From: Parietichytrium sp. I65-24A
Taxonomy: Eukaryota > Sar > Bigyra > Thraustochytrida > Thraustochytriidae
Assembly (NCBI GenBank): GCA_012862575.1
Contig: BLSF01000090.1
Coordinates: 62,001-126,000, forward strand
DNA length: 64,000 bases
Direction of reading: 5' to 3'
The translations under genes and the position numbers were made by a program. The notes under the pieces are model-generated. The model was not told the DNA's origin, did not search any database, and was given only the letters and a program-made list of their open reading frames with translations. Below are positions 32,520 through 40,759 of the stretch, one piece after another. The number at the start of each line of letters is the position of its first letter. Position 1 is the first letter of the stretch.

Positions 32520-35423
32520 ATGGTGCTGCATGCGGACTTCCTGCTTGATGGAGCGGATCACACGCGGCTGTTCGACTTTGAGCTGGAGGTGAGCCGGGGA
32601 CTGGACAAAGACGCGGAGCTTCAGAAATGGACTGGCAAGCAGAAAGAGCAACGACCCAAGACGATGGTGTGCAGGCACTGGGTGATGGACTTGTGCATGA
32701 AAATGGACGAATGCGAGTTCCTGCACGAGCTGGATCCGCGCAAAATGCCCGAGTGCAGATGGGGTGAGAAGTGCCAGGTGCCCGACTGCTTGTTCAAACA
32801 CACCAAAGAGGAAGACAGGGTGGAGTGCGCGTTTTACAAGCTAGGGTTTTGCAGAAAAGGACCCACGTGCAGGTTCAGGCACGTGCAGCGCCCGCCAGAA
32901 GAGTGCCCCGAAGAGATAAAGTGGGACGAAATTGACGATGCAAAGCAGCTCACCCTGACGGAGGTCACCACGATGGAGGAAGGGGTGGAGAAGAAGACAA
33001 TGGTGCAGCACAATGAAAATTACAAGGTCGCAATCTGTAAGCACTGGCAGAACGATGGCAGTTGCCACTTTGGGGAAAAATGCCACTTTGCGCACGGGCA
33101 GCACGAGCTTCGAATGCGCACCGGGGAGGACGAGAACGAAGCTGGCGCGGGGGGGCCACCGAGAACATCTCTGTTGGAGCTCATTCAAAACTTTCAGCAG
33201 GCTGCGGTTAACGCGCCCCGAAACCCAATCAGCGACCACGGCACAGACCTACAGACCCCTGATGAGGAGTCTGTGCCAGATCGCCCAGGTCACCCCGCTT
33301 ACTTTGTAGTTCGGGCTTCCTCCCCCAGTCAAGTAGCGGCATCACTTTTGCACAGATGCTGGTCCGTGCTTCCGTGTTTTATGAGTAAACTGAATGAAGC
33401 TTTTCATCGCGCGCCACGAGTATTCATCTTCTTCGCCTCTGAGGAGGACAGCTTGTTTATGGGCTGTGCAGTCATGACTGCGCCGGTTCAAATGGCGAGG
33501 GATGTACCTTTTGTTAACTTACCTCCTGCGGCCATGGGATTCTCGTTTCTTGCTCAGATCGAATGGCTCTACATCTGTGAGCTCCCGTTCCAAAAAACAG
33601 CGTTTCTGATGTCTTGGGAGGAAGAGGTGCTTCTGGATCTTCCAGTCTCCATGTCGTTCGAATGCTCCGCCCTTCATCCTACAGTCGGTCACGCCCTCAT
33701 GGTCATGATGTACCGAGAAAGTTTCATAACAGTGGACGTTAACCAACTACCCAGCAATGTCTCGCTCTCTGTGCATATGGAAGGCCCCGACCCCAATCTC
33801 TACACCCAGGTGGACGAGCACATCCAGGCAATGAAAGAGTACACCAGGGAGAACCCCGGCTACTTGCGCGAGCTCCGCGGCCGCGGGCCAGGGGAGCAGT
33901 CAGGGGGCGCTTTGCTCGGTCCGAACGGTGTTCCTGTCGGTCCGGGGAGTATCCAGGTGCCCGACCGGCCGGCGGTTCTTATGGGATGCACATCGCGCCA
34001 CTTTGTGCGAGAAATGCTTCACAGGCATCTTTTGGCCGGGCCAGAATCCAATAAATCTGACATGTCCGTGATCCAGCGTGGCACGTACATTATTCTCTTC
34101 GATCACGAAGACAACAAGATTCACGGCATCTTTGAAGCCCTCTCGCCCGCAGAAGAGCTTGTGGAGCCCAACGCGTTTCGGAACAACGATGCAGATATGG
34201 ACTCAATTAGTGAGTTACCTGTCCAGGTTAGGGTTCGAAGGGCGATGAACACCCCGCCCATCCATGCACGCCAGGTACCCATCAATATCCTGCAGACCGA
34301 TGGAGGAGAATCTGCTAGCTTTCAGCGCATCGCTGCCCCGCAAATGCAGTACATTGCCAATCTCTTCGCGCAATCCGCCGGCAACCGTAATCGCAACAAC
34401 AAACAACAGGGCGGAGGTGGTGGAGCGGGAGGAGGAAATGCCGGAGGAGGCGACCGCGGCCCATCCGATTATCCTCCGGGCATTAGTGTCCACGATCTAC
34501 CGTCCAAGGCCGACAATATTACAAGGACCGTGGTTATTAACATTCCATTTCGGGACCAATTCAGAGCTGCCCATCGTCTTATTGGCAAGGCCGGAGCAAG
34601 AATACAGCCCATCAAGGAAACTGGTGTGAGGTGCACGGTGAAGGGTCTTGGGGTCAGTTCGGACAGTGGCCAAAGAGAAATTCATGGTCCCATGCAGGTG
34701 ATCTTTTTTTCCAATGACGCCAACAGCATGGCGCGCGCAGAACAGCTTATCCTTCGGATGGCAGAAGATCTCGAGAGGAGATATGAAGAATACGAACAGG
34801 TCGGGGAAAGTATGCGGGCTGCGAGAGGGGGGCGGGGCGGTGGAAGGGGCGGATATCAGAACGGCCCCGGGCGCTACGGTGGCGAAGGACGTGACTTTAG
34901 AGATGATAACTTTGATGGTGCTTCCGGCCCTGGCGGGGATCGCGAGCCGGATTGGCGCCGAAATGGCCCCCCTGGAGGCAGGCGGGGCGATGATCAATCG
35001 GTCATGTCCTCGGAACGGAATTTTCGCAACTCGCGCGACGACAACCACTCCGTTGGATCAATGGACAGGGGCGGCCGCGGTGGTTATCGCCGCGGCCCTC
35101 CGCCTCCTTATGCTCGCGATGATATGCAATCTGTTGCTTCGTCCGATGTCGGCCATGGCCGCCGATATGACAATGGGCCACCTCGCGGAGGGCGACGCGG
35201 GTACAACAATAACAGAGATGATAACAGTGAGCACTGGAATGACAGTTTCGACAATCGAAGCGATGGTCGCTCTGATTTCCGCGGAGATCGCGGTGGCTAC
35301 CGCGGTGGCTATCGTGGCGGTGGTCGCGGCGGTCGAGGCGGGCGCGGCGGACGCGGGGGCCGTGGAGGGGGCGGGCATTTCCGTAACGATCGCTCGAGGT
35401 CCCCCCCGCGACAACGGTATTAA
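32520..35423 (+). CDS. CPSF30: CPSF30-like CCCH-YTH-DCD-KH-RGG protein
   Basis: A single frame of 967 residues, taken from the ATG at 32520 (MVLHADFLL). Residues 1-45 match the CPSF30 N-terminus ('FDFELEVSRGLDKD'). Three CPSF30-type CCCH fingers follow (about 50-121): VCRHW..C..CEFLH, MPECRWGEKC..CLFKH and CAFYKLGFC..CRFRH. A TTP-type CCCH lies at about 173-194. A YTH domain spans about 258-408 ('AYFVVRAS', 'KLNEAFHRAPRVFIFFA', 'EWLYICELPFQKT') and is closest to plant CPSF30-L. A DCD domain follows at about 485-617 ('VLMGCTSRHFVREMLHRHL', 'YIILFDHEDNKIHGIFEA', 'LPVQVRVR'). Then come a KH domain at about 666-757 with the GxxG loop IGKAG and a long RGG/RDD tail. By family it would act in mRNA cleavage and polyadenylation, bind AAUAAA-type signals through the fingers and perhaps read m6A through YTH. 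The addition of DCD and KH is unusual and rests on pattern recognition. Confidence 0.9.
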   Translation: MVLHADFLLDGADHTRLFDFELEVSRGLDKDAELQKWTGKQKEQRPKTMVCRHWVMDLCMKMDECEFLHELDPRKMPECRWGEKCQVPDCLFKHTKEEDRVECAFYKLGFCRKGPTCRFRHVQRPPEECPEEIKWDEIDDAKQLTLTEVTTMEEGVEKKTMVQHNENYKVAICKHWQNDGSCHFGEKCHFAHGQHELRMRTGEDENEAGAGGPPRTSLLELIQNFQQAAVNAPRNPISDHGTDLQTPDEESVPDRPGHPAYFVVRASSPSQVAASLLHRCWSVLPCFMSKLNEAFHRAPRVFIFFASEEDSLFMGCAVMTAPVQMARDVPFVNLPPAAMGFSFLAQIEWLYICELPFQKTAFLMSWEEEVLLDLPVSMSFECSALHPTVGHALMVMMYRESFITVDVNQLPSNVSLSVHMEGPDPNLYTQVDEHIQAMKEYTRENPGYLRELRGRGPGEQSGGALLGPNGVPVGPGSIQVPDRPAVLMGCTSRHFVREMLHRHLLAGPESNKSDMSVIQRGTYIILFDHEDNKIHGIFEALSPAEELVEPNAFRNNDADMDSISELPVQVRVRRAMNTPPIHARQVPINILQTDGGESASFQRIAAPQMQYIANLFAQSAGNRNRNNKQQGGGGGAGGGNAGGGDRGPSDYPPGISVHDLPSKADNITRTVVINIPFRDQFRAAHRLIGKAGARIQPIKETGVRCTVKGLGVSSDSGQREIHGPMQVIFFSNDANSMARAEQLILRMAEDLERRYEEYEQVGESMRAARGGRGGGRGGYQNGPGRYGGEGRDFRDDNFDGASGPGGDREPDWRRNGPPGGRRGDDQSVMSSERNFRNSRDDNHSVGSMDRGGRGGYRRGPPPPYARDDMQSVASSDVGHGRRYDNGPPRGGRRGYNNNRDDNSEHWNDSFDNRSDGRSDFRGDRGGYRGGYRGGGRGGRGGRGGRGGRGGGGHFRNDRSRSPPRQRY

Positions 35424-35791
35424 GAGGACACCGGCGCAACTTGAGTCTCGATAGCAAGGCAATACAATTGCGAGATGACGAATTTGTAATTCACATTTTT
35501 TGTAATTCTTCTTCATTCTTTTTTCTCAATCAAGTTTTCCACATCATCCGAGCTATTGGCAGAATTGCTCCGGACAATTGCATCGCTCTGCCGGCAAACA
35601 AGGGACTACTGAAGTGGGGAATGGGGAGGGGGGAGAGAAAACCAATCAACGGTTGTGAGGTACAAACAAACTGCGTTTCACTGTCAGTACAGATCTTCAA
35701 AAAAGGGAAATGAAACGCTCTTGGGCCGTCTTCAAATAGAGCTACACCTAGGAGAGGAGCATCCGAGCCAGTCGGAGGAATCTCCAAGCGC
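35424..35791. other. convergent 3' spacer
   Basis: Spacer of 368 bp between the stops of the CPSF30-like and ankyrin genes. It must carry both 3' UTRs. I see no gene in it; a G-rich run lies near 35620-35636. Confidence 0.6.
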
Positions 35792-37498
35792 TCAACCACT
35801 CCCGGTGCTCTGTGCGAGACTGGCCACTTCGGACGTCTCCTCTGCGTCCATATCTAACTCGCGGTCTTCATCATCACTGCTCACATCCTCCTCCTCGTCG
35901 TCGTCAGCTCCGAAAAGAGAGTGCATTACAGAAGAGAGAAACCCGCGCTCTTCACTGTGTTGAGCTTGGCCAGAACTTGCATGTGCGGCTGCTTTTGCGA
36001 CAGCTCCAAGCTCTGCAGCAGCATTTTGCAAATTCCCCACAATCGCTTGCTTTTGCTGTTCTAGAGCCATGGCTTTAATTTGAGTCTGCGCATCCTTGAG
36101 CTGCTCGCGCAACTGACTTGTGTAACCCAGGTGAAGCCTTGCTTCACTAAATCGTAAACGTCGCTCGGACTCCAACTCCTGCGCCAAGCGGTTTCTCTCA
36201 AGGAGAATAACATCGATTGACTCCCGCCGCTCCAGACTACTAGTTCGCGGTCGTCTGAGCTCGGTCGAATTCCGCTTGGACTCTAAGGTTTGATCTGCGC
36301 TAATTTCAGCCCCAGCCGAGGCTCGATCTTGCGAGCCTTTAGGTGAAACCGGTCCTTGGTTTCTCTCCTCCAGTAGCTCGAGGACTCTCTGCTCTTTTTC
36401 GTGCAACGCGTTTCGAAGTTGGGCATTCTCTTTCAGCACGCCGTCCAGTTCCGAATCTGCCTTCGAATACATGGACTGCAGGTGCTCTCTATGGTCCTCT
36501 ATCCGTTGCGCCTGAGCCGAAACTGTCCGGTACTCCTCCTGGAGCTTGGATATATACTTCAATACGCCGTCCTTTTCTAGCAGCATCTCGATGGTCTCCC
36601 GGAGAGCAATTATCGTCATATCCTTCTCTTCGTTGATCCGCCGCAACAACTCTTCTTGGTCGCTCGCTTGAAGCTTGCTCGCCTGCAAGCTATCCACACT
36701 TCCGTTTTCAACAGCTTGCGCACCGTGCTGCAGCTCATTAGTATCGTCAGTTTGTTTGTCTGGCAGGGCGTCCAAAGCTTCGCGAATCTGCTCCTTCTTC
36801 GTCGTATCGCGGACGAGCTCGAGAGGCACTCGGCCTTGATTATCCTTTGCACTGGAGTTGGCCCCCATCGAAACCAACACCTTGACGCACTCAAGCTGAC
36901 CGCTCTCACAGGCTTCGTGCAGCGCTGTCATTCCTTTGGCGTTCTTATCTTCTAAATTCGCGCCACCATCCTGCACAAGCGCGCTCAATATTTCACTTGC
37001 GTTTCTCCCGAAAGATGCCGCCCAATGCACTGGCCGTCCCAGGGCAGGGGTTCCATCTTGCGCGCCGGCAGAAATGCCAGCAGCAAGAAGCTCTCGAACA
37101 CCTTTTGCGTCACCAATGGCAACTCGGCCGAAGAGCTCCTGCTCTAAAGCAGCATACACGGGGCCAGACTTTGCCTGCCCGTCCTCGCCTTGTACAGCGC
37201 TAGCTTTCCTTCCATCACATTGCTTTGCAGCTGCGACAACCTGCGGGGTTACCTTGGCACCTAGTTTGAGTAAAGCACGAACACAATCCAGCCTTCCGTG
37301 GCCAGCAGCCAACGCAAGCGCAGTTGGCTTGCTGTCATTACCTTTCTCGTTGCCATCATCGCTCACGGAATCTTCCAATGGCTGCTCCAACATGGGATCG
37401 CTAGAGCCCACAAGCTGCTGCAGGACATCTGCTCGGCCATCGCGGCACGCCTGCGCTAGAAGCGTGCGTCGCGCCTCATCAGGCACTACACCACGCAT
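35792..37498 (-). CDS. ankyrin-repeat and coiled-coil protein
   Basis: A single frame on the minus strand, 568 residues from the ATG at 37498 (MRGVVPDEARR). The frame stays open a little further upstream with no ATG. About five ankyrin units occupy residues 10-260: 'TLLAQACRDGRADVLQQLV', 'TALALAAGHGRLDCVRALL', 'RPVHWAASFGRN' and 'MTALHEACESGQLECVKVL'. A long coiled coil runs from about 275 to 490 (EELLRRINEEKDMTIIALRE and following). The end is acidic (DDDEEEDVSSDDEDRELDMD). The layout suggests an adaptor or Golgi/vesicle tether, but no GRIP, FYVE or other targeting domain is visible, so the role is unknown. It is convergent with the CPSF30-like gene (368 bp apart). Confidence 0.85.
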   Translation of the reverse strand: MRGVVPDEARRTLLAQACRDGRADVLQQLVGSSDPMLEQPLEDSVSDDGNEKGNDSKPTALALAAGHGRLDCVRALLKLGAKVTPQVVAAAKQCDGRKASAVQGEDGQAKSGPVYAALEQELFGRVAIGDAKGVRELLAAGISAGAQDGTPALGRPVHWAASFGRNASEILSALVQDGGANLEDKNAKGMTALHEACESGQLECVKVLVSMGANSSAKDNQGRVPLELVRDTTKKEQIREALDALPDKQTDDTNELQHGAQAVENGSVDSLQASKLQASDQEELLRRINEEKDMTIIALRETIEMLLEKDGVLKYISKLQEEYRTVSAQAQRIEDHREHLQSMYSKADSELDGVLKENAQLRNALHEKEQRVLELLEERNQGPVSPKGSQDRASAGAEISADQTLESKRNSTELRRPRTSSLERRESIDVILLERNRLAQELESERRLRFSEARLHLGYTSQLREQLKDAQTQIKAMALEQQKQAIVGNLQNAAAELGAVAKAAAHASSGQAQHSEERGFLSSVMHSLFGADDDEEEDVSSDDEDRELDMDAEETSEVASLAQSTGSG

Positions 37499-38017
37499 TG
37501 CAGCCGATCGGTTCTCTAACACCAACCAAGCTCTCGAGATCACAACAGGTACAGCAGCTCAAATCAAGAAAGGCGACCAGATTTCGAGCATCTACGTACG
37601 CGCACGTAAAAAAGCACGCTTCAAACTTTGAAGGCTTTACAGTCAATCAACTCACAAGCGTGATCTCCGACACTCCGTAGACCAACTATCAGCGTAAAGC
37701 TTCTCCAAGTCGGCTCGAAGCACGGCAATAGTCTGAATTGTCTGAATATCGTATCCAAAGGGCTCCAAAAGTGCGACTTTCCACGCCGAGAGCAGCTCCA
37801 GTTCGTCCGAATCTCAAACCACTTTCGATTTAGAATCAATTATTTCGCCTTCAACTCGTTTTCTTCGCAGCCAGACGATCAAAAAACTTCTTGGCACCTC
37901 TCTGTCTGTCCTCTTCTCAGACAAACTCTTTCGGTGCACACAGAAGGAGTCCCCTCACAAAGACTCAGTCTCCTCACTTCAGTTTCATCAACACAGTCCT
38001 AACTGTCCTAGCTCGAG

Positions 38018-38056
38018 AGTACCGTCGCATACGCGCGTACGGTAGTACCTGTGGGT
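38018..38056. other. CG/GTAC-rich inverted repeat
   Basis: The patch reads GTACCGT, then a CGCATACGCGCGT core, then ACGGTAGTAC, so its arms are complementary. It lies in the divergent spacer and could be a protein-binding site or part of an old repeat. Confidence 0.4.
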
Positions 38057-38223
38057 TCGCGTACGTGTGAATCCTAGCGTCGCTTCATAGCGGAAACCTA
38101 ATGTTGCGTAAGAGGTTCTAGCCAGGATGATATGGAGACGGTTGGCTTATCGATTATGGTAGAAAAGAGCTAGGAGGACCACGTCACTGCGCGAAACGAT
38201 AGCGAATGAGAGAACTATAGATT

Positions 38224-38244
38224 GTTCGTGAAGCGTTCACGAAC
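38224..38244. other. perfect 9 bp inverted repeat next to the gap
   Basis: GTTCGTGAA (38224-38232) and TTCACGAAC (38236-38244) are perfect complements with a 3 bp spacer, 21 bp before the run of N. Confidence 0.7.
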
Positions 38245-38265
38245 GAGGCTGGTACACGAGATTAG

Positions 38266-38649
38266 NNNNNNNNNNNNNNNNNNNNNNNNNNNNNNNNNNN
38301 NNNNNNNNNNNNNNNNNNNNNNNNNNNNNNNNNNNNNNNNNNNNNNNNNNNNNNNNNNNNNNNNNNNNNNNNNNNNNNNNNNNNNNNNNNNNNNNNNNNN
38401 NNNNNNNNNNNNNNNNNNNNNNNNNNNNNNNNNNNNNNNNNNNNNNNNNNNNNNNNNNNNNNNNNNNNNNNNNNNNNNNNNNNNNNNNNNNNNNNNNNNN
38501 NNNNNNNNNNNNNNNNNNNNNNNNNNNNNNNNNNNNNNNNNNNNNNNNNNNNNNNNNNNNNNNNNNNNNNNNNNNNNNNNNNNNNNNNNNNNNNNNNNNN
38601 NNNNNNNNNNNNNNNNNNNNNNNNNNNNNNNNNNNNNNNNNNNNNNNNN
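38266..38649. other. assembly gap (384 N)
   Basis: An unbroken run of N. The flanks share a motif: CGAGATTAG ends the left side, and AGATTAGACGAGATTG begins the right side. The gap therefore probably sits in a tandem repeat that failed to assemble, and its true size is unknown. Confidence 0.99.
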
Positions 38650-38948
38650 AGATTAGACGAGATTGGATGAGAGTAGAGTTGATTGATTCTGCCTATGTCA
38701 TGTTATTATGTCATGTTGTTGTTGTTCATGTTCATTGAAAATGAAGGATGTTCTGAGAGAGTAAACGCAAAGTTGAGAAGAGTTGCTGAGACGAAAGACA
38801 CCAAAAACCTTCCAATTGGTCGAAAAACATTGTTCGTTTTAGCACAGACTGCGAATAGGTTCCAGTTCAGAGTGACGGTCAAGCTGAAACATCTCGCCAA
38901 GGCGCTGGCTGTTAAGGCTGTACGGTTGGAAAGGGCGGCGTCGAAACT

Positions 38949-39812
38949 ATGGCGCAGCACTTGCGAGTGATGAGCTACAACGTGAAAAGGTTCATAGTGG
39001 ACGGGCAGAGCACGCTGAGCAAATTTGTGGAAGAGCTGGAGGTGATCCGGCCGCATGTCGTGTGCTTTAACGAAGTGGATGTTGGACAATGGCCGGACTT
39101 GCAGAAGGTGCTTGCCTCGGCGCTGGGACACTTTGAGTTTTACGGCCATGCCATGAAAGGGCGGTATGGGAATGCAATTGCGTCCAGATTTCCACTTACA
39201 AGGAGGCTTTCCGTGCCTCTCGAAGGCGGCACTATTCTGGAGCATCCGCCAAAATCCGGTAAGAAACATCACATCGTGCGCGGCCTGCTCATCGCAGAAG
39301 TTGATCCGTCGGAGGTCGGACTGCCAAAATTTTCCGTCGCGGCCACGCACTTGGACCACATGAACGAGGCGGAGCGCAAGATTCAGCTTGCGCACGTGGT
39401 CAGAGAGCTAAGGGCTCTTGGCACACATCAGCCCGTCTTGCTGTGTGGAGATATGAACGCGTTGACGGTAGAAGACTACACCCAAGACGAGCTAAGGAAG
39501 CTACAGGAGAGGCACACGTTGAAAGGCTGGCCCGAGCCTGCTTTTGGGGTTTTGGAGATCCTGCGAAAGGAGGGCTATCTGGACACCTTCAGCGCTGCGA
39601 AGGACCACACTGTACAGACCTTGAAAGATGAGAGCAAATTCACCGCGTATGTAGACGCACCACTTTATCGAATAGACTACTGTTTTGCGGATCGTGCATT
39701 TCAGAGCGTCTTTAAAATTCATCGGGCGAAAGTACTGAGCAAGCTCAAGCTCAGCGATCACTTTCCTTTGGTAGTGGATTTTATTCACAACCCCGTTGAT
39801 TCACGCCTCTGA
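38949..39812 (+). CDS. endonuclease/exonuclease/phosphatase (EEP) superfamily protein
   Basis: A single frame of 287 residues from the ATG at 38949. The metal-dependent EEP fold is clear from its ordered motifs: N11 in 'MSYNVKRF', E42 in 'CFNEVD', 'ATHLDHMNEAER', 'CGDMNAL', 'YRIDYCFADRAF' and the terminal 'SDHFPLVVDF', which supplies the catalytic Asp-His. All the expected residues are present, so the enzyme should be active. It has no signal peptide and no extra domain, and about 280 residues is a typical minimal EEP length. Members cleave nucleic acid phosphodiesters, phosphoinositides, sphingomyelin or nucleotide-derived phosphates; the substrate cannot be told here. It is not obviously an AP endonuclease. 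Confidence 0.88.
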   Translation: MAQHLRVMSYNVKRFIVDGQSTLSKFVEELEVIRPHVVCFNEVDVGQWPDLQKVLASALGHFEFYGHAMKGRYGNAIASRFPLTRRLSVPLEGGTILEHPPKSGKKHHIVRGLLIAEVDPSEVGLPKFSVAATHLDHMNEAERKIQLAHVVRELRALGTHQPVLLCGDMNALTVEDYTQDELRKLQERHTLKGWPEPAFGVLEILRKEGYLDTFSAAKDHTVQTLKDESKFTAYVDAPLYRIDYCFADRAFQSVFKIHRAKVLSKLKLSDHFPLVVDFIHNPVDSRL

Positions 39813-40759
39813 GTTTGGCTCGAGTTCAAGCGTGCAGTATCGTCCATTTCCTTCTGGACGTTTGAATTTTTTTCAAGCGCGCCCTCCTCAACCGAATAAC
39901 GCGGACGACGGGCTGAATCATATGGGAAACCCAAAGATCCAACAGCTGCATCGTTCGCGAACCACGATTGTACTTTAATTTCCACACAAGAGCCGTTCAT
40001 CACCCCTTTCACTGTCAGTCGACATCATTAGTGTCCATTTCGCATCTCCCTCTGTCAACAACCTTCCTCGTTTCAACTAATCAGATTCCAAACTGACAGC
40101 CAAACAAAACATCTCAACACACATCACGCATACGTACCCACGAAGCAGCCACAACGCGAAACGCTCAAAAGCAAAAAGCAAAAAGTAAAAAGTAAAAATT
40201 GAGAAAATTGTGTTTTGAAAAAGAGAAGAGGCTCACGTCAAACGTCTAAAGTTCACTACGGTACTCATCACTACCTTCTGGCGCCCAATCTCCGGAACGC
40301 ATTATCTTCCAGAGCGTCTATCGAGGGCGCCTACCACGTACTCTGTGCCTGGCCCTCCGCCTCGATCGAGGCCATTCAACCTTGTCAACCAAACACAACG
40401 ACGGCAATTGGTACAAAGGGTGAGCTGTACAGTACGGAAAGTGGCCGCTTAAAGTGTCCTCGCGCACGCCTCAAGAGTCGCCCATTCACCAGCTTTGTGC
40501 AGGTCTCGTGGCGGGCGGCACGGTGAGTTGACTTGGCCGGATTACTGAGGTTGGTGTTGCCTTGGAAAGAAAGAAAGTACTGTGGTGGTGTGGTGGGTCA
40601 AGGGTGTTTATCTTTCAAAGCACTGCACGTCTTGTATCGTCCATCTTGCCGTTCTTCACGTGTCACCGCTTGCCACTTGTCGCTGATTGATCATCGTTAC
40701 TGTTCATTTGTCGGTGGAAGGTGGAAGGTGGAAGGGAAAGGGGCAGCGGCGCACGGATC
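39813..40759. other. spacer between the EEP gene and the large TPR/zinc-finger gene
   Basis: No gene is seen. Contains a minus-strand TGACAGTGA motif (at about 40006), an AAAAGC/AAAAGT array (40168-40199) and three GGTGGAA units (40712-40735) just before the next start, probably in its 5' UTR. Confidence 0.6.
40168..40199. repeat. AAAAAGC/AAAAAGT short tandem repeat
   Basis: About five A-rich heptamers that shift from GC to GT at the variable position. Confidence 0.75.

Larger units (their letters stand above)
37499..38948. other. divergent spacer with assembly gap
   Basis: Holds the 5' regions of the ankyrin gene (-) and the EEP-family gene (+), a GTAC/CG-rich palindromic patch (38018-38056), a perfect 9 bp inverted repeat (38224-38244) and a run of N. 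The known bases carry no gene I can support. Confidence 0.6.

Noticed and set aside
38222-38656. 144-codon frame across the run of N
   Set aside because: It is almost entirely unknown bases.
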